A stretch of 64,000 nt of DNA from Melioribacter sp. GTDB lineage: Bacteria > Bacteroidota > Ignavibacteria > Ignavibacteriales > Melioribacteraceae. This document shows, piece after piece, positions 8,695 to 17,891 of this stretch. Location: contig JAHEZQ010000007.1 in the NCBI GenBank assembly GCA_023250955.1, forward strand, positions 124,001 to 188,000, given 5' to 3'. Below the pieces are notes generated by a model. The model was given only the letters and a program-made list of their open reading frames with translations, was not told where the DNA came from and did no database searches. The position numbers were made by a program, and so were the translations under genes. Each line of letters starts with the position of its first letter. Position 1 is the stretch's first letter.

Positions 8695-10764
8695 ATGAAT
8701 CCTCTAAAAAAATTTTTCTATCCGAAATCTATCTGCATTATTGGCGCATCAACAAAAGAAAAAAGTATCGGTTATGAAATCCTTAAGACAATCAAAGTTT
8801 ACGGATTTACGGGAAAAGTTTTTTCTGTAAATCCCAAAGCAGATGATATACTTGATTATCCGTGTTATCACTCCATCGAAGAAGTTTCCGAGCAAATTGA
8901 TCTTGCCATCATAGTTGTTCCAAAACAGTTTGCAGAATCTTCTGTTGATTCTCTTCTAGCTAAAAATGTTAAATCAATTATTCTTATTACTGCAGGATTT
9001 AAGGAGACTGGCAAAGATGGCGAAGAACTTGAGAAACGAATTCTTCAAAAAATAAAAAATGCCGGCACAAGAATGCTGGGACCAAATTGCATGGGCGTTA
9101 TTAACACGCTTGATGAAATAAAACTCAACGCAACGTTTGTGGCTGAGAAACCTGAGTACGGAACAACGGGTTTTCTTTCTCAAAGCGGTGCACTTGGTGC
9201 GGCGGTGTTAAATTCTCTACGTGAGACTGATATTAAGTTCGCTCATTTTATAAGCGTGGGAAATAAAGCAGATATAAATGAAAATGATCTGCTTGGTTTC
9301 TGGCAAAGAGATGAAAATATAAGAGTAATGACTTTTTATTTGGAAGGTTTTGAGAATGGAAGTGAATTCATAAAATATTTCATGCACAACGAGATTACAA
9401 AACCCGTGATTGTGCTAAAAGCCGGACGAACACAAAGCGGAATGAAAGCGGCAGCATCACACACGGGGGCATTAGGAGGCAAGGATAAAGTTGTTGATTC
9501 TCTGCTAAACCAATTCGGAATAATACGCGCGGACGATCTTAATGAGCTTTTCAACACTGCAAAGGGATTTGAGAATTTTAAAATGCCGAGCAGTAATCGT
9601 ATTGCTGTAGTAACAAACGCGGGCGGTCCGGCAATTTTGTGTGTTGATGCGCTTGAAAAGGAAAATTTGATCCTTGCAAAATTTAGTGATTCTACAAAAA
9701 GAAAATTGCAGGAAATAGTAAACCCTGAAGGAAGTGTTGATAACCCTGTTGATCTTCTGCCCGGAGGAAGTGCGGAGACTTTTAGAAATGTAATAGAGAT
9801 GCTTTCGGCAGATAAAAATGTAGATGCAATAATTTCTATCTTCGTTGAGCCTGTAATGGTATCTCCATTTGAAGTGATAGAGAATGTTAATTCAATTCAA
9901 AGTGGGAAACCTATTTTACAAGTTGCAATGCCCTTGCCCGAGTTTTGGGAAAAGTACAGGCGAGAGTCAGCAAAAAGAATCCCTGTATTTAGAAGTCCCG
10001 AGGATCCCGCAGAGGTGTTATCAAACATGTTGTTCTATACTTCAACACAAAAAAAGATTTTGAAAAACAAAAAGAAATATGAATCACTTTTAAATTTGAA
10101 GTCGCACAAGAATTCTTTCGCAAGCGGATTCTTAACGCAAAATGAAATTGCAAAATTATGTGGTGAATATTCTCTGCCTTTAATAAAAAGTAGGTTGATT
10201 AAACCACCAAAACTAGAAGGCATTAGCAATAACCTTTTCCCTCTTGTATTGAAGGGCATTAATTCAAAAGTAATTCACAAAACGGAATTGAACGCCGTAA
10301 AATTGAATATAAAAAACAAAGCTGATCTCCGAAAAGCAGCAAAAGAAATTAAAAATAATTTCTCCAAATCGGGTTTCGAAGTTGAAAATTTTCTTGTACA
10401 GAAGTTTGTAAAAACTAAACAAGAATTGTTAATCGGCGGTTTTCGAGATGTGTCGTTTGGATCAGTAATAATGTTCGGGGCGGGCGGTAAGTACGTAGAA
10501 GTAATTGGCGATACTTCTATTCGATCCGCTTATATGTGTGACCGAGACATTGATGATATGATTAACGAAATAGCAATTGGAAAAATTTTGCGTGGTCTCC
10601 GTGGGGAAAAACAATGCGATATAGTTACGCTGAAACAAATTATTTTCTCTTGCGCTAAAATGATGATTGACAACAAAAACATTGTTGAGTTTGATATGAA
10701 TCCCTTGATATTTGGAGAAGATGGTAAATATTATGGAGTAGATGTCCGCATTCGCGTTGATTGA
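8695..10764 (+). CDS. Acetate/acyl-CoA ligase (ADP-forming), fused alpha-beta subunits
   Basis: A 689-aa single-chain NDP-forming acyl-CoA synthetase, which converts acyl-CoA + ADP + Pi to acid + CoA + ATP or the reverse. Residues 1-130 are a CoA-binding Rossmann domain (SICIIGASTKEKSIGYEIL, LGPNCMGVIN). Residues about 155-300 are a flavodoxin-like ligase domain with the phosphorylated His in AASHTGALGG (H256). Residues about 460-689 form the ATP-grasp domain (VLKGINSKVIHKTE, GGFRDVSFGSVIMFG). Such enzymes give ATP by substrate-level phosphorylation in fermenters. The acyl substrate is not predictable. It stands alone on the + strand. Confidence 0.92.
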   Translation: MNPLKKFFYPKSICIIGASTKEKSIGYEILKTIKVYGFTGKVFSVNPKADDILDYPCYHSIEEVSEQIDLAIIVVPKQFAESSVDSLLAKNVKSIILITAGFKETGKDGEELEKRILQKIKNAGTRMLGPNCMGVINTLDEIKLNATFVAEKPEYGTTGFLSQSGALGAAVLNSLRETDIKFAHFISVGNKADINENDLLGFWQRDENIRVMTFYLEGFENGSEFIKYFMHNEITKPVIVLKAGRTQSGMKAAASHTGALGGKDKVVDSLLNQFGIIRADDLNELFNTAKGFENFKMPSSNRIAVVTNAGGPAILCVDALEKENLILAKFSDSTKRKLQEIVNPEGSVDNPVDLLPGGSAETFRNVIEMLSADKNVDAIISIFVEPVMVSPFEVIENVNSIQSGKPILQVAMPLPEFWEKYRRESAKRIPVFRSPEDPAEVLSNMLFYTSTQKKILKNKKKYESLLNLKSHKNSFASGFLTQNEIAKLCGEYSLPLIKSRLIKPPKLEGISNNLFPLVLKGINSKVIHKTELNAVKLNIKNKADLRKAAKEIKNNFSKSGFEVENFLVQKFVKTKQELLIGGFRDVSFGSVIMFGAGGKYVEVIGDTSIRSAYMCDRDIDDMINEIAIGKILRGLRGEKQCDIVTLKQIIFSCAKMMIDNKNIVEFDMNPLIFGEDGKYYGVDVRIRVD

Positions 10765-10835
10765 TCCTTTTAATTAGATTGTAAATAGTTATTCCGTTCA
10801 TTACCTTTCTCGCGAGAAAACTTAAGGGGTGGTTT

Positions 10836-12164
10836 ATGAAAAAGTATTTCTTCTCCGTTATTCTTCTTTTCGTTTTAATATCTACTTCCCTTGCGCAATG
10901 GCAACGTATTCAAACCTTACCATCTTGGACTTATTTTGGCGGGTGCATTGATGCTCTCGGTGACAATTTTGCTGTTTTTACTAAGACCTCTGGTCAATTA
11001 CTTATAACTTCAGATGCTGGCCAGACCTGGACAACAAAAAATTTGCCATTTGCAGATTTAGTTGTTGATATTTCTCTGGTGAGTAATAATATTTTTTTTA
11101 TTGCCACTTACGAAATTGGAGGAACGGTTGGTAATTTTTATAAAACTACTGATGGCGGAAATACATGGACAAGTATTCTTTCGAGTTCGGGTTTAACCGG
11201 TTGTGGTAATTATATTAGAATGTTTAGCGAAACAAAGGGGATAGCTATGGGGGATGGACCTTTTGTTTCCGTTTCTCCATACGTACTTTCTATTAAGGCT
11301 TTGTTTCTGAAAACTACTAATGGCGAAGACTGGCAACAAAACAATTCTGCGGAAGTTGGTTTTTCGGGTGACTCCTGGCGTAGAATAGATTTTGTTGACG
11401 AGAACAATGGTTACTTTTATAGAAGCGGTATTAGTCCCGAGCTACTTCTCAAAACAACAGACGGCGGAATTACTTGGACTAATACAAACTTTCGCGAAAA
11501 CGGCAGAGGGTGGATGGTAAAATTTTACAGTAAAGACTATGGCTTCGTTTATGATTATGACTATGTAAACAGAATAAATTTAATTGACAGGACAACTAAC
11601 GGCGGGGTTGATTGGCAAACTATGAATATCGCTGGTATGGGAAGGATTAATGATATAGAATACGTTCATAGCAAACCAGCATATGTGTGGCTCGGTGCTT
11701 CGACAATATTATACTTCAGCGCAGATTCAGGAAAAACATGGACTCAAAAAATAGTATCGGACGGAACGGAAAGATTTGAGGATATTGTTTTTCCAACAAA
11801 AAAAACCGGCTGGGCATTAACAACAACTGGCTTATACTATACAAATAACAATGGTGGGGTTGCCACTAATGTTACTCAAGAAAAAAATCTTCCGTCGTCT
11901 TTCCAACTTTTCCAAAACTATCCTAATCCGTTCAATCCAGAAACAATTATTAGATTTCAAGTTTCAGAACTTAGTTTTGTAACATTGAAAGTTTATGACA
12001 TGCTTGGAAGAGAGGTTGCCCTGCTCGTGAATGAATTCCGGCAGCCCGGAATCCATAATTCAACATTTAATATTAATAATTATTCTCTGCCAAGCGGAAC
12101 TTATTTTTACAGACTTACTGCCGGTGATTATTCCTCTACTCAAAAAATGGTTCTGCTGAAATAA
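10836..12164 (+). CDS. Secreted YCF48/sialidase-like beta-propeller protein with T9SS sorting domain
   Basis: A 442-aa exported protein. The start MKKYFFSVILLFVLISTSLAQ is a signal peptide. Residues about 22-350 contain repeated BNR or YCF48-like blades, recognisable as TSDAGQTWT, TTDGGNTWT, TTDGGITWT, TTNGGVDWQ and SADSGKTWT. The last 80 residues are a type IX secretion C-terminal domain, with FQNYPNPFNPET, VYDMLGREVALLVNE and SGTYFYRL ending KMVLLK. It should cross the outer membrane by T9SS and be surface-attached or released. A purine-rich AAGGGGTGG precedes the ATG. No catalytic residues are assignable. Confidence 0.9.
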   Translation: MKKYFFSVILLFVLISTSLAQWQRIQTLPSWTYFGGCIDALGDNFAVFTKTSGQLLITSDAGQTWTTKNLPFADLVVDISLVSNNIFFIATYEIGGTVGNFYKTTDGGNTWTSILSSSGLTGCGNYIRMFSETKGIAMGDGPFVSVSPYVLSIKALFLKTTNGEDWQQNNSAEVGFSGDSWRRIDFVDENNGYFYRSGISPELLLKTTDGGITWTNTNFRENGRGWMVKFYSKDYGFVYDYDYVNRINLIDRTTNGGVDWQTMNIAGMGRINDIEYVHSKPAYVWLGASTILYFSADSGKTWTQKIVSDGTERFEDIVFPTKKTGWALTTTGLYYTNNNGGVATNVTQEKNLPSSFQLFQNYPNPFNPETIIRFQVSELSFVTLKVYDMLGREVALLVNEFRQPGIHNSTFNINNYSLPSGTYFYRLTAGDYSSTQKMVLLK

Positions 12165-12249
12165 TTTTAATTTCTTCTAAAATCTAAAAGGATTTCTTTC
12201 CCCACACTTCTTATCTTTACGAAGATCATTTATCTGTTTAGAAAGAATA

Positions 12250-13731
12250 ATGAAAATTGCATTCGCTTCAAGCGAAGTTTTCCCGTATGTAAAAACCGGC
12301 GGACTCGGTGATGTTGCTGGGTCTCTTCCCATAGAACTTTCAAAACTCGGGCATGAGGTGAAAGTTTTTCTTCCTAAGTATAATGTGTTCGGGGAAGAAG
12401 AACATGGTTTGCATTATCAATGGGATATCGGAGAAATTCCAATCCGTATTGCTGGATTGGTCCGCTCCGTTCATGTTCATGCTGCAACTCTTCCTAACTC
12501 AACTGTACAAGTTTACTTTGTCGATTGCCCTCATTACTTCCACCGTTTCCGTGTTTATACAAATGATCTTGATGAAGACGAAAGATTTCTTTTTTACTCA
12601 AAAGGAGTAATAGAAATACTTCAGCGACTTTCCTGGACGCCGGATATAATTCATTGCAACGATTGGCAAACGGGCGTACTTCCTCTTCTGTTAAAAGAAA
12701 ATTACGGATGGGATAAACTTTTCGGGAAAACAGCAACGGTATTTTCAATTCATAATATTGCATATCAAGGAATATTTCCTAAAACCGCATTTGAAAAAGT
12801 TGAGATTAAACACGAGCATTCTCTACCGGATGGCATTGGTGAATATTATGGCGGTGTTAATTTCTTGAAAACCGGAATTCTAACTGCGGATATGGTTAAC
12901 ACCGTAAGCGAAACCTACGCTCACGAACTTTTAACTGATGAATACGGTGCCGGTATGCAAAAATTTTTAGAGATAAGAAAAAAGGATTTCTTCGGAATTC
13001 TAAACGGCATTGATTATAATCTCTGGAATCCAGAGACGGATAAATTTATTCCGTATAAATATTCTGCTAAAGATTTATCTGGCAAGATTAAGAATAAAAC
13101 ATTTTTGCTCGAACGTCTTGGTCTTCCGTTCGATGAAAATATTCCGCTTGTTGGAATTGTTTCCCGACTTGTTGACCAAAAGGGATTTGATATATTCTCC
13201 TCCGGATTAAACCGCTTAATGGATTTACCCGTACAATGGGTTATACTTGGAACCGGTGAATACAGATATGAAACTATGTTCAGTGAACTTGCTTATAAAT
13301 ATCCGGAAAAAATTTCTGCCTATCTTGGTTTTAATAACGAGCTTTCTCATTTAATTGAAGCGGGTGCAGATATTTTTGTAATGCCATCTAGATTTGAACC
13401 TTGCGGGTTAAATCAAATATATTCATTACGATACGGAACCGTTCCCGTTGTAAGAAAAACTGGTGGTCTTGCAGATACTGTTCAAGATTGGAAAGATTCT
13501 ATTTTGAATGGTGATGAAACGGGGAACGGATTTTCGTTTGAAGAATATACTTCGGAATCATTTATCCGCGCTTTTCAAAATGCTATTTATGAATTCCACA
13601 ATAAAAAGACGTGGCAAAAAATTCAGATCAACGGAATGAACAAAGATTTGTCCTGGGCAAAATCAGCAGTTAAATATGTTTCGCTTTATGAAAAGGCAGT
13701 CTCAAAAATTAAAAAGGATAAAACAAATTAA
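12250..13731 (+). CDS. glgA: Glycogen (starch) synthase
   Basis: A 493-aa GT5-family glycosyltransferase that extends alpha-1,4-glucan using ADP-glucose. The N-terminal donor-binding motif is present as KTGGLGDVAG at residues 15-24. The domain-joining HCNDWQTG and SIHNIAYQG follow. The C-terminal Rossmann domain carries GIVSRLVDQKGFD and the catalytic-site motif MPSRFEPCGLNQIYSLRYGTVPVVRKTGGL. Length matches bacterial GlgA. No other glycogen genes are adjacent; the next gene, a phosphoesterase, follows after 51 bp and may be co-transcribed. Confidence 0.97.
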   Translation: MKIAFASSEVFPYVKTGGLGDVAGSLPIELSKLGHEVKVFLPKYNVFGEEEHGLHYQWDIGEIPIRIAGLVRSVHVHAATLPNSTVQVYFVDCPHYFHRFRVYTNDLDEDERFLFYSKGVIEILQRLSWTPDIIHCNDWQTGVLPLLLKENYGWDKLFGKTATVFSIHNIAYQGIFPKTAFEKVEIKHEHSLPDGIGEYYGGVNFLKTGILTADMVNTVSETYAHELLTDEYGAGMQKFLEIRKKDFFGILNGIDYNLWNPETDKFIPYKYSAKDLSGKIKNKTFLLERLGLPFDENIPLVGIVSRLVDQKGFDIFSSGLNRLMDLPVQWVILGTGEYRYETMFSELAYKYPEKISAYLGFNNELSHLIEAGADIFVMPSRFEPCGLNQIYSLRYGTVPVVRKTGGLADTVQDWKDSILNGDETGNGFSFEEYTSESFIRAFQNAIYEFHNKKTWQKIQINGMNKDLSWAKSAVKYVSLYEKAVSKIKKDKTN

Positions 13732-13782
13732 TTCATCCTTGTTTACTTTGAATAAGTTCTCCAACAATATTATTATCAACCT

Positions 13783-14946
13783 ATGAAATTATCTCAGCAG
13801 CTTATTTTCTTCGGCATTGTTTTTTCAATTTACGGTTTAATTAATTTTTACATTTTCCGTCGCGCACTGTTTGCTGTTCCTGCAAACTATAAACCTCTTT
13901 TCACAATTTCTTTTGTGATCGTAATTCTTTCATTTATTGCCGGAAGATTTTTAGAACGATTCTCTGTTAATGTTTTCGGCGATGTGTTGATTTGGATTGG
14001 TTCTTTCTGGATTGCGTTTATGTTTTATTTTTTTCTAGCTCTACTCGTAATTGACTTGCTGCGATTAATTAACCTTGTTGTTCCTTTCTTTCCTGCTTTT
14101 ATTACTCACAATATTGAAAAGACTAAGCGCATAACCGCACTTATTGTTCTAATCTTGGTCACTGTAACTGTTGTCGGCGGATACATCAACACAAAAGTAA
14201 TTATAACAAAAACCTATAAGATGAGAGTGTTTAAGAATGCAGGAGAACTAAAAACTTTAAACGTTGCAATGGCTTCCGATATTCATCTTGGAACAATAAT
14301 CGGCAAATCCTTTTTAAATAAACTTGTAACAGAAATCAATAAATTGAATCCGGATATTATTCTGCTTGCGGGTGATATTATTGATGAAGATCTCGCCGCG
14401 GTTATAAAAAACAATGTGGGTGAAGAATTAATCCGTCTCAAATCTAAGTATGGCGTCTATGCTATAACCGGAAATCACGAATATATTGGCGGTGTGGAGG
14501 ATGCATATAAATATTTGGTTGCGCATGGTGTAAATGTTCTGAGAGATGAAAAAATTAAAATTGATAAAGCGTTCTATGTTGTTGGTAGAGAGGATCGTTC
14601 TATTAGACAGTTTGCAGGAAAGCAAAGAAAAGAATTGAAGGATTTGTTGTCCAGCGTTGACAAATCTTTCCCGGTTATATTAATGGATCATCAGCCTTTT
14701 GAATTAAATGAAGCGCTTGAAAACAATATTGATTTACAGCTTTCCGGCCACACACATTACGGGCAATTATGGCCGATCAATTTTATAATTGAAAAAATCT
14801 ACGATTTAAGTTGGGGTTACGGCATCAATGGAAATACTCACTATTATGTTTCCTGCGGCGTAGGCGGATGGGGTCCGCCTGTTAGAACAGGAAGCCGTCC
14901 TGAAATAATAAACTTCAAAATAAAATTTGTGGGCCCAAGGAAATAA
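13783..14946 (+). CDS. Membrane-anchored metallophosphoesterase (YkuE-like)
   Basis: A 387-aa protein. Residues about 5-145 contain four or five hydrophobic membrane segments. The remainder is a calcineurin-type phosphoesterase domain with all metal motifs: MASDIHLG (DxH), LAGDIID (GDxxD), TGNHEY (GNHE), ILMDHQPF and LSGHTHYGQLW (GHTH). The arrangement matches the YkuE/YaeI group, some members of which hydrolyse phospholipids or UDP-diacylglucosamine. The substrate here is not known. It lies 51 bp after glgA and ends 5 bp before the convergent protease gene. Confidence 0.93.
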   Translation: MKLSQQLIFFGIVFSIYGLINFYIFRRALFAVPANYKPLFTISFVIVILSFIAGRFLERFSVNVFGDVLIWIGSFWIAFMFYFFLALLVIDLLRLINLVVPFFPAFITHNIEKTKRITALIVLILVTVTVVGGYINTKVIITKTYKMRVFKNAGELKTLNVAMASDIHLGTIIGKSFLNKLVTEINKLNPDIILLAGDIIDEDLAAVIKNNVGEELIRLKSKYGVYAITGNHEYIGGVEDAYKYLVAHGVNVLRDEKIKIDKAFYVVGREDRSIRQFAGKQRKELKDLLSSVDKSFPVILMDHQPFELNEALENNIDLQLSGHTHYGQLWPINFIIEKIYDLSWGYGINGNTHYYVSCGVGGWGPPVRTGSRPEIINFKIKFVGPRK

Positions 14947-14951
14947 TTTTT

Positions 14952-17768
14952 TTATTTCAGCAAAATCATTTTCTTCGTTTGAGAAAAGCTTTCGGTTAGC
15001 AACCTGTAAAAATAAACTCCTGATGACAGTTTTATTCTATCGGGCATAAAATTTAACTTGTGTAAGCCTGCGTTTTCAACATCATTAATAAGTGTGGCTA
15101 TTTCTCTTCCTAGTAGGTCGTAAAGTTTTATTGTAACTAAACTGTTTTGAGTCAGATAATAGTTGATAACTGTTCCCGAGTTAAATGGGTTGGGGTAGTT
15201 TTGATAAAGTGTAAAATCTGTTGGTGTTACGTTCGGTTGCCATCCACCAACGTCTTTGAATTTAATTCTGCTTTGTCTAATCGCATTTTTTAATTCATCG
15301 AGTGTTGAGCCTGCGGCTACAGAAAAGCCAATATCTATTGATTGATTTGCCGGAACATTAAACGGTCCTGCAGAAATTACAAACGAAATGTCGCTCGGTC
15401 CTGCGGTTTTATTCATCGCCCCTTTTGAAGAAATTGCAATCCATTTTTCCGCGTCGCTGAACCCATCCGAGTTTGCTAAAATGACTTCTCCGGTTGTAGC
15501 GTTGTTGTCAATCGGATAATAACCATAACTATTTGTTGACACTAATGCAGCGCCTACATATGTGTCAACTTTTTTTGTTTTATCAACAGCTACAGCAAAA
15601 TTATTCGTCTCATCATAATATGTTGAGTCTGCTGTTGGTGCATCGGCGGGGAGATCCCAATCAAAATAATATCCCGCATAAAGATTGTTGATGTCCTGCG
15701 AAGTTTTATTACTCAATGTTGTTTTAAGTATTATATAGTTATTGTTCGGCGGTAGTGAGTATGTGTACGTTAATAATTGTGTTGTTATTCCGAGCGCGTT
15801 CGTTCCGGCGCCGGCATCTGAAAAAACCGTACGTCCGTCTTGTTCGCTTCCGTCGCTTATTACTTTCATCGGAATTAATGTTGTAAAATCTTCGCTCTGT
15901 TTAGAAGTAACTCTCGCTGCATCCATTAATTTGTTTGATGATGTTCCGTACATAAACGCACCTTCAAACAAAAGATTCTCACCGCCGATAAATTTAAATC
16001 CCGATCCTTCCAGATTATTAGGAAAATCATTAAACCCGAGCGCACCCTTGCTAGTGATGCTCATTGTTATATTGCCGATATTATGTGTGTCGTATGTCGG
16101 GTTTATTCGCTCATTGATCCACTGAAAATCAACTTCGTTTCCGTTAATAAAATATTTTAAAAGTAAATGTAGATCGTGGTTGTAGGGTGCGTTAGAACTA
16201 ATGCTAAATTTAAATTTGTTTGATGAATTCTTTACTGAATCCACAAGCGTACCAAGCAAATCAATGTGGAAATTGCTTTGCAGGAGATCAATCGAATTGT
16301 CGTTGTCAATATTTATTAATTGTACATTAATATTTGTTGCCGTTTTCAAATAATTCTTAAAAGTAATTTCAACAGAACAGGTTTCTCCGGATTCCAATAT
16401 GCCGTTACTATTTCCTTCATCAATAAATTTAACGCTGGTTGCGCGAATTGCTGCTGTGTTGGTATCAGTTACGGCTTTATAAGCATTTATTCTTCCTCGT
16501 CCTAAAAGATATTTTAGATTTACATTGTTGTATTGTTCAACGTTGTCTGATGTAACTCTAATTTGTTCTGCGACTTGAAGCGCTGTATAACCACGGCGCA
16601 TCGAAAAGACAAGACCGGCCAATCCCGCAACAAGCGGCGAGGACATTGATGATCCGCTTATTCTATGATAAAGTGAATCAAAGACAAATGGTGTTTTCTG
16701 CCATGTTGATAAAATTGAAGTTCCCGGTGCAAACACATCCACGCTTCGTCCATAGTTTGAGAGAGGAAAAATTGCATCACTGTCGGTTTCCGACCAGCCT
16801 ACGCTTAAAACTCCGTTGAAACTTGCAGGATAATAATCTGTTAACTGTCCGTCATTTCCTGCTGCCGCAACAACAAGGGCTCCTTTTGATAAAGCATAAT
16901 TAATTATTTCTTGGCCAAGATTTGAGTAATCAAATCCACCCCAACTGCAATTTATAACCCAAGCTCCTTTATCAGCGGCATATTTTATTCCTTCATACCC
17001 GTAATAAATATACGGGTAACCATTTGCATCACGTTTGTCACCGCGTGAAGCTTTGACCGGAATAAAAGAGCAATTGAAACCGATAGAAGCTATTCCGGTT
17101 CTATTATTTGTTACAGCGCAAGCAATCCCCGCAACATGTGTTCCATGATATCGATTCAGATTTGAATTATCTTCTCTTGGATCATTGTCAGGTGTTCCGT
17201 TTTCCCCGCCCAAATCTGTTCCCGAACGAGTCCCGTGATCATACCAAACATTTGCCGCAAGATCCGGGTGTGTCCAATCAACTCCGGTATCTACAATCCC
17301 GATGAGCACAGTTGAGTCACCTTTAGTAATATCCCAAGCTTCTTTTGCATGAATTCGTTCTAAGTTTCTCTGTTGGTTTAAAACATATAGCGAATCGTTC
17401 GGTGAATAAGTAACCGTTTGAATATATTTTGGTTCTGCCCACTCTATACCGGTTTGTCTGGAAATTTTTTGTGCTGCCTGTATAGGGTCATCAGAAGAAT
17501 TATATGTTAAGAGATAAATTCTGCTCAGTGATTCTTCCCCCTTGTTCAATTTTGATTGTGGAGGGAAAAGCTGTGTTAAATTCTGAACTGAAAAATTTTG
17601 TGTTGGTTTGTTTAATTTTTGTAAAGACGCTGAAAAGTTCTTCTTGAATTTTATAACAAGTGTATTAGAAACATAAAAAGATTTCCCTTTTTGTATTACG
17701 TTCTGTCCCGAGCAAATAGAAATTCCGAAAAGAATTAATATTACTATGTGAAATATTTTTTTTCTCAT
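14952..17768 (-). CDS. Secreted subtilisin-like (S8) protease with T9SS sorting domain
   Basis: A 938-aa exported serine protease. A signal peptide is followed by a propeptide-like region (residues about 25-110). The S8 catalytic triad is visible as IVDTGVDWTHPDL (Asp), RYHGTHVAGIA (His) and GSSMSSPLVAGL (Ser), with AAAGNDG forming the oxyanion hole. Residues about 440-840 are beta-rich accessory domains. The C-terminus is a T9SS sorting domain (LYQNYPNPFN, LYDLLGREIATLIN, SSGVYFYRL). It probably acts as a surface or released protease. It is convergent with the phosphoesterase and lies downstream of the M1 peptidase genes on the same strand, separated by a strong hairpin. Confidence 0.95.
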   Translation of the reverse strand: MRKKIFHIVILILFGISICSGQNVIQKGKSFYVSNTLVIKFKKNFSASLQKLNKPTQNFSVQNLTQLFPPQSKLNKGEESLSRIYLLTYNSSDDPIQAAQKISRQTGIEWAEPKYIQTVTYSPNDSLYVLNQQRNLERIHAKEAWDITKGDSTVLIGIVDTGVDWTHPDLAANVWYDHGTRSGTDLGGENGTPDNDPREDNSNLNRYHGTHVAGIACAVTNNRTGIASIGFNCSFIPVKASRGDKRDANGYPYIYYGYEGIKYAADKGAWVINCSWGGFDYSNLGQEIINYALSKGALVVAAAGNDGQLTDYYPASFNGVLSVGWSETDSDAIFPLSNYGRSVDVFAPGTSILSTWQKTPFVFDSLYHRISGSSMSSPLVAGLAGLVFSMRRGYTALQVAEQIRVTSDNVEQYNNVNLKYLLGRGRINAYKAVTDTNTAAIRATSVKFIDEGNSNGILESGETCSVEITFKNYLKTATNINVQLINIDNDNSIDLLQSNFHIDLLGTLVDSVKNSSNKFKFSISSNAPYNHDLHLLLKYFINGNEVDFQWINERINPTYDTHNIGNITMSITSKGALGFNDFPNNLEGSGFKFIGGENLLFEGAFMYGTSSNKLMDAARVTSKQSEDFTTLIPMKVISDGSEQDGRTVFSDAGAGTNALGITTQLLTYTYSLPPNNNYIILKTTLSNKTSQDINNLYAGYYFDWDLPADAPTADSTYYDETNNFAVAVDKTKKVDTYVGAALVSTNSYGYYPIDNNATTGEVILANSDGFSDAEKWIAISSKGAMNKTAGPSDISFVISAGPFNVPANQSIDIGFSVAAGSTLDELKNAIRQSRIKFKDVGGWQPNVTPTDFTLYQNYPNPFNSGTVINYYLTQNSLVTIKLYDLLGREIATLINDVENAGLHKLNFMPDRIKLSSGVYFYRLLTESFSQTKKMILLK

Positions 17769-17844
17769 GTTTTTGGTTTTAAGAATTTACTTAGACAAGT
17801 TTATGAATTCGGGGTGTAACTAACAATGGTTATTGTCAACGCTT

Positions 17845-17877
17845 TTTAATCCTCCCCATAACGCGGGGAGGATTAAA
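17845..17877. terminator. Perfect 13-bp intergenic hairpin
   Basis: TTTAATCCTCCCC (17845-17857) and GGGGAGGATTAAA (17865-17877) form a perfect 13-bp stem around a 7-base loop, between the M1 peptidase stop and the protease start. Neither strand has a clear T-run after the stem: the leftward strand continues AAAGCG. It may end or stabilise the M1 transcript, or be a dispersed palindromic repeat. Confidence 0.5.
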
Positions 17878-17891
17878 TTGATAGGAAAAAT

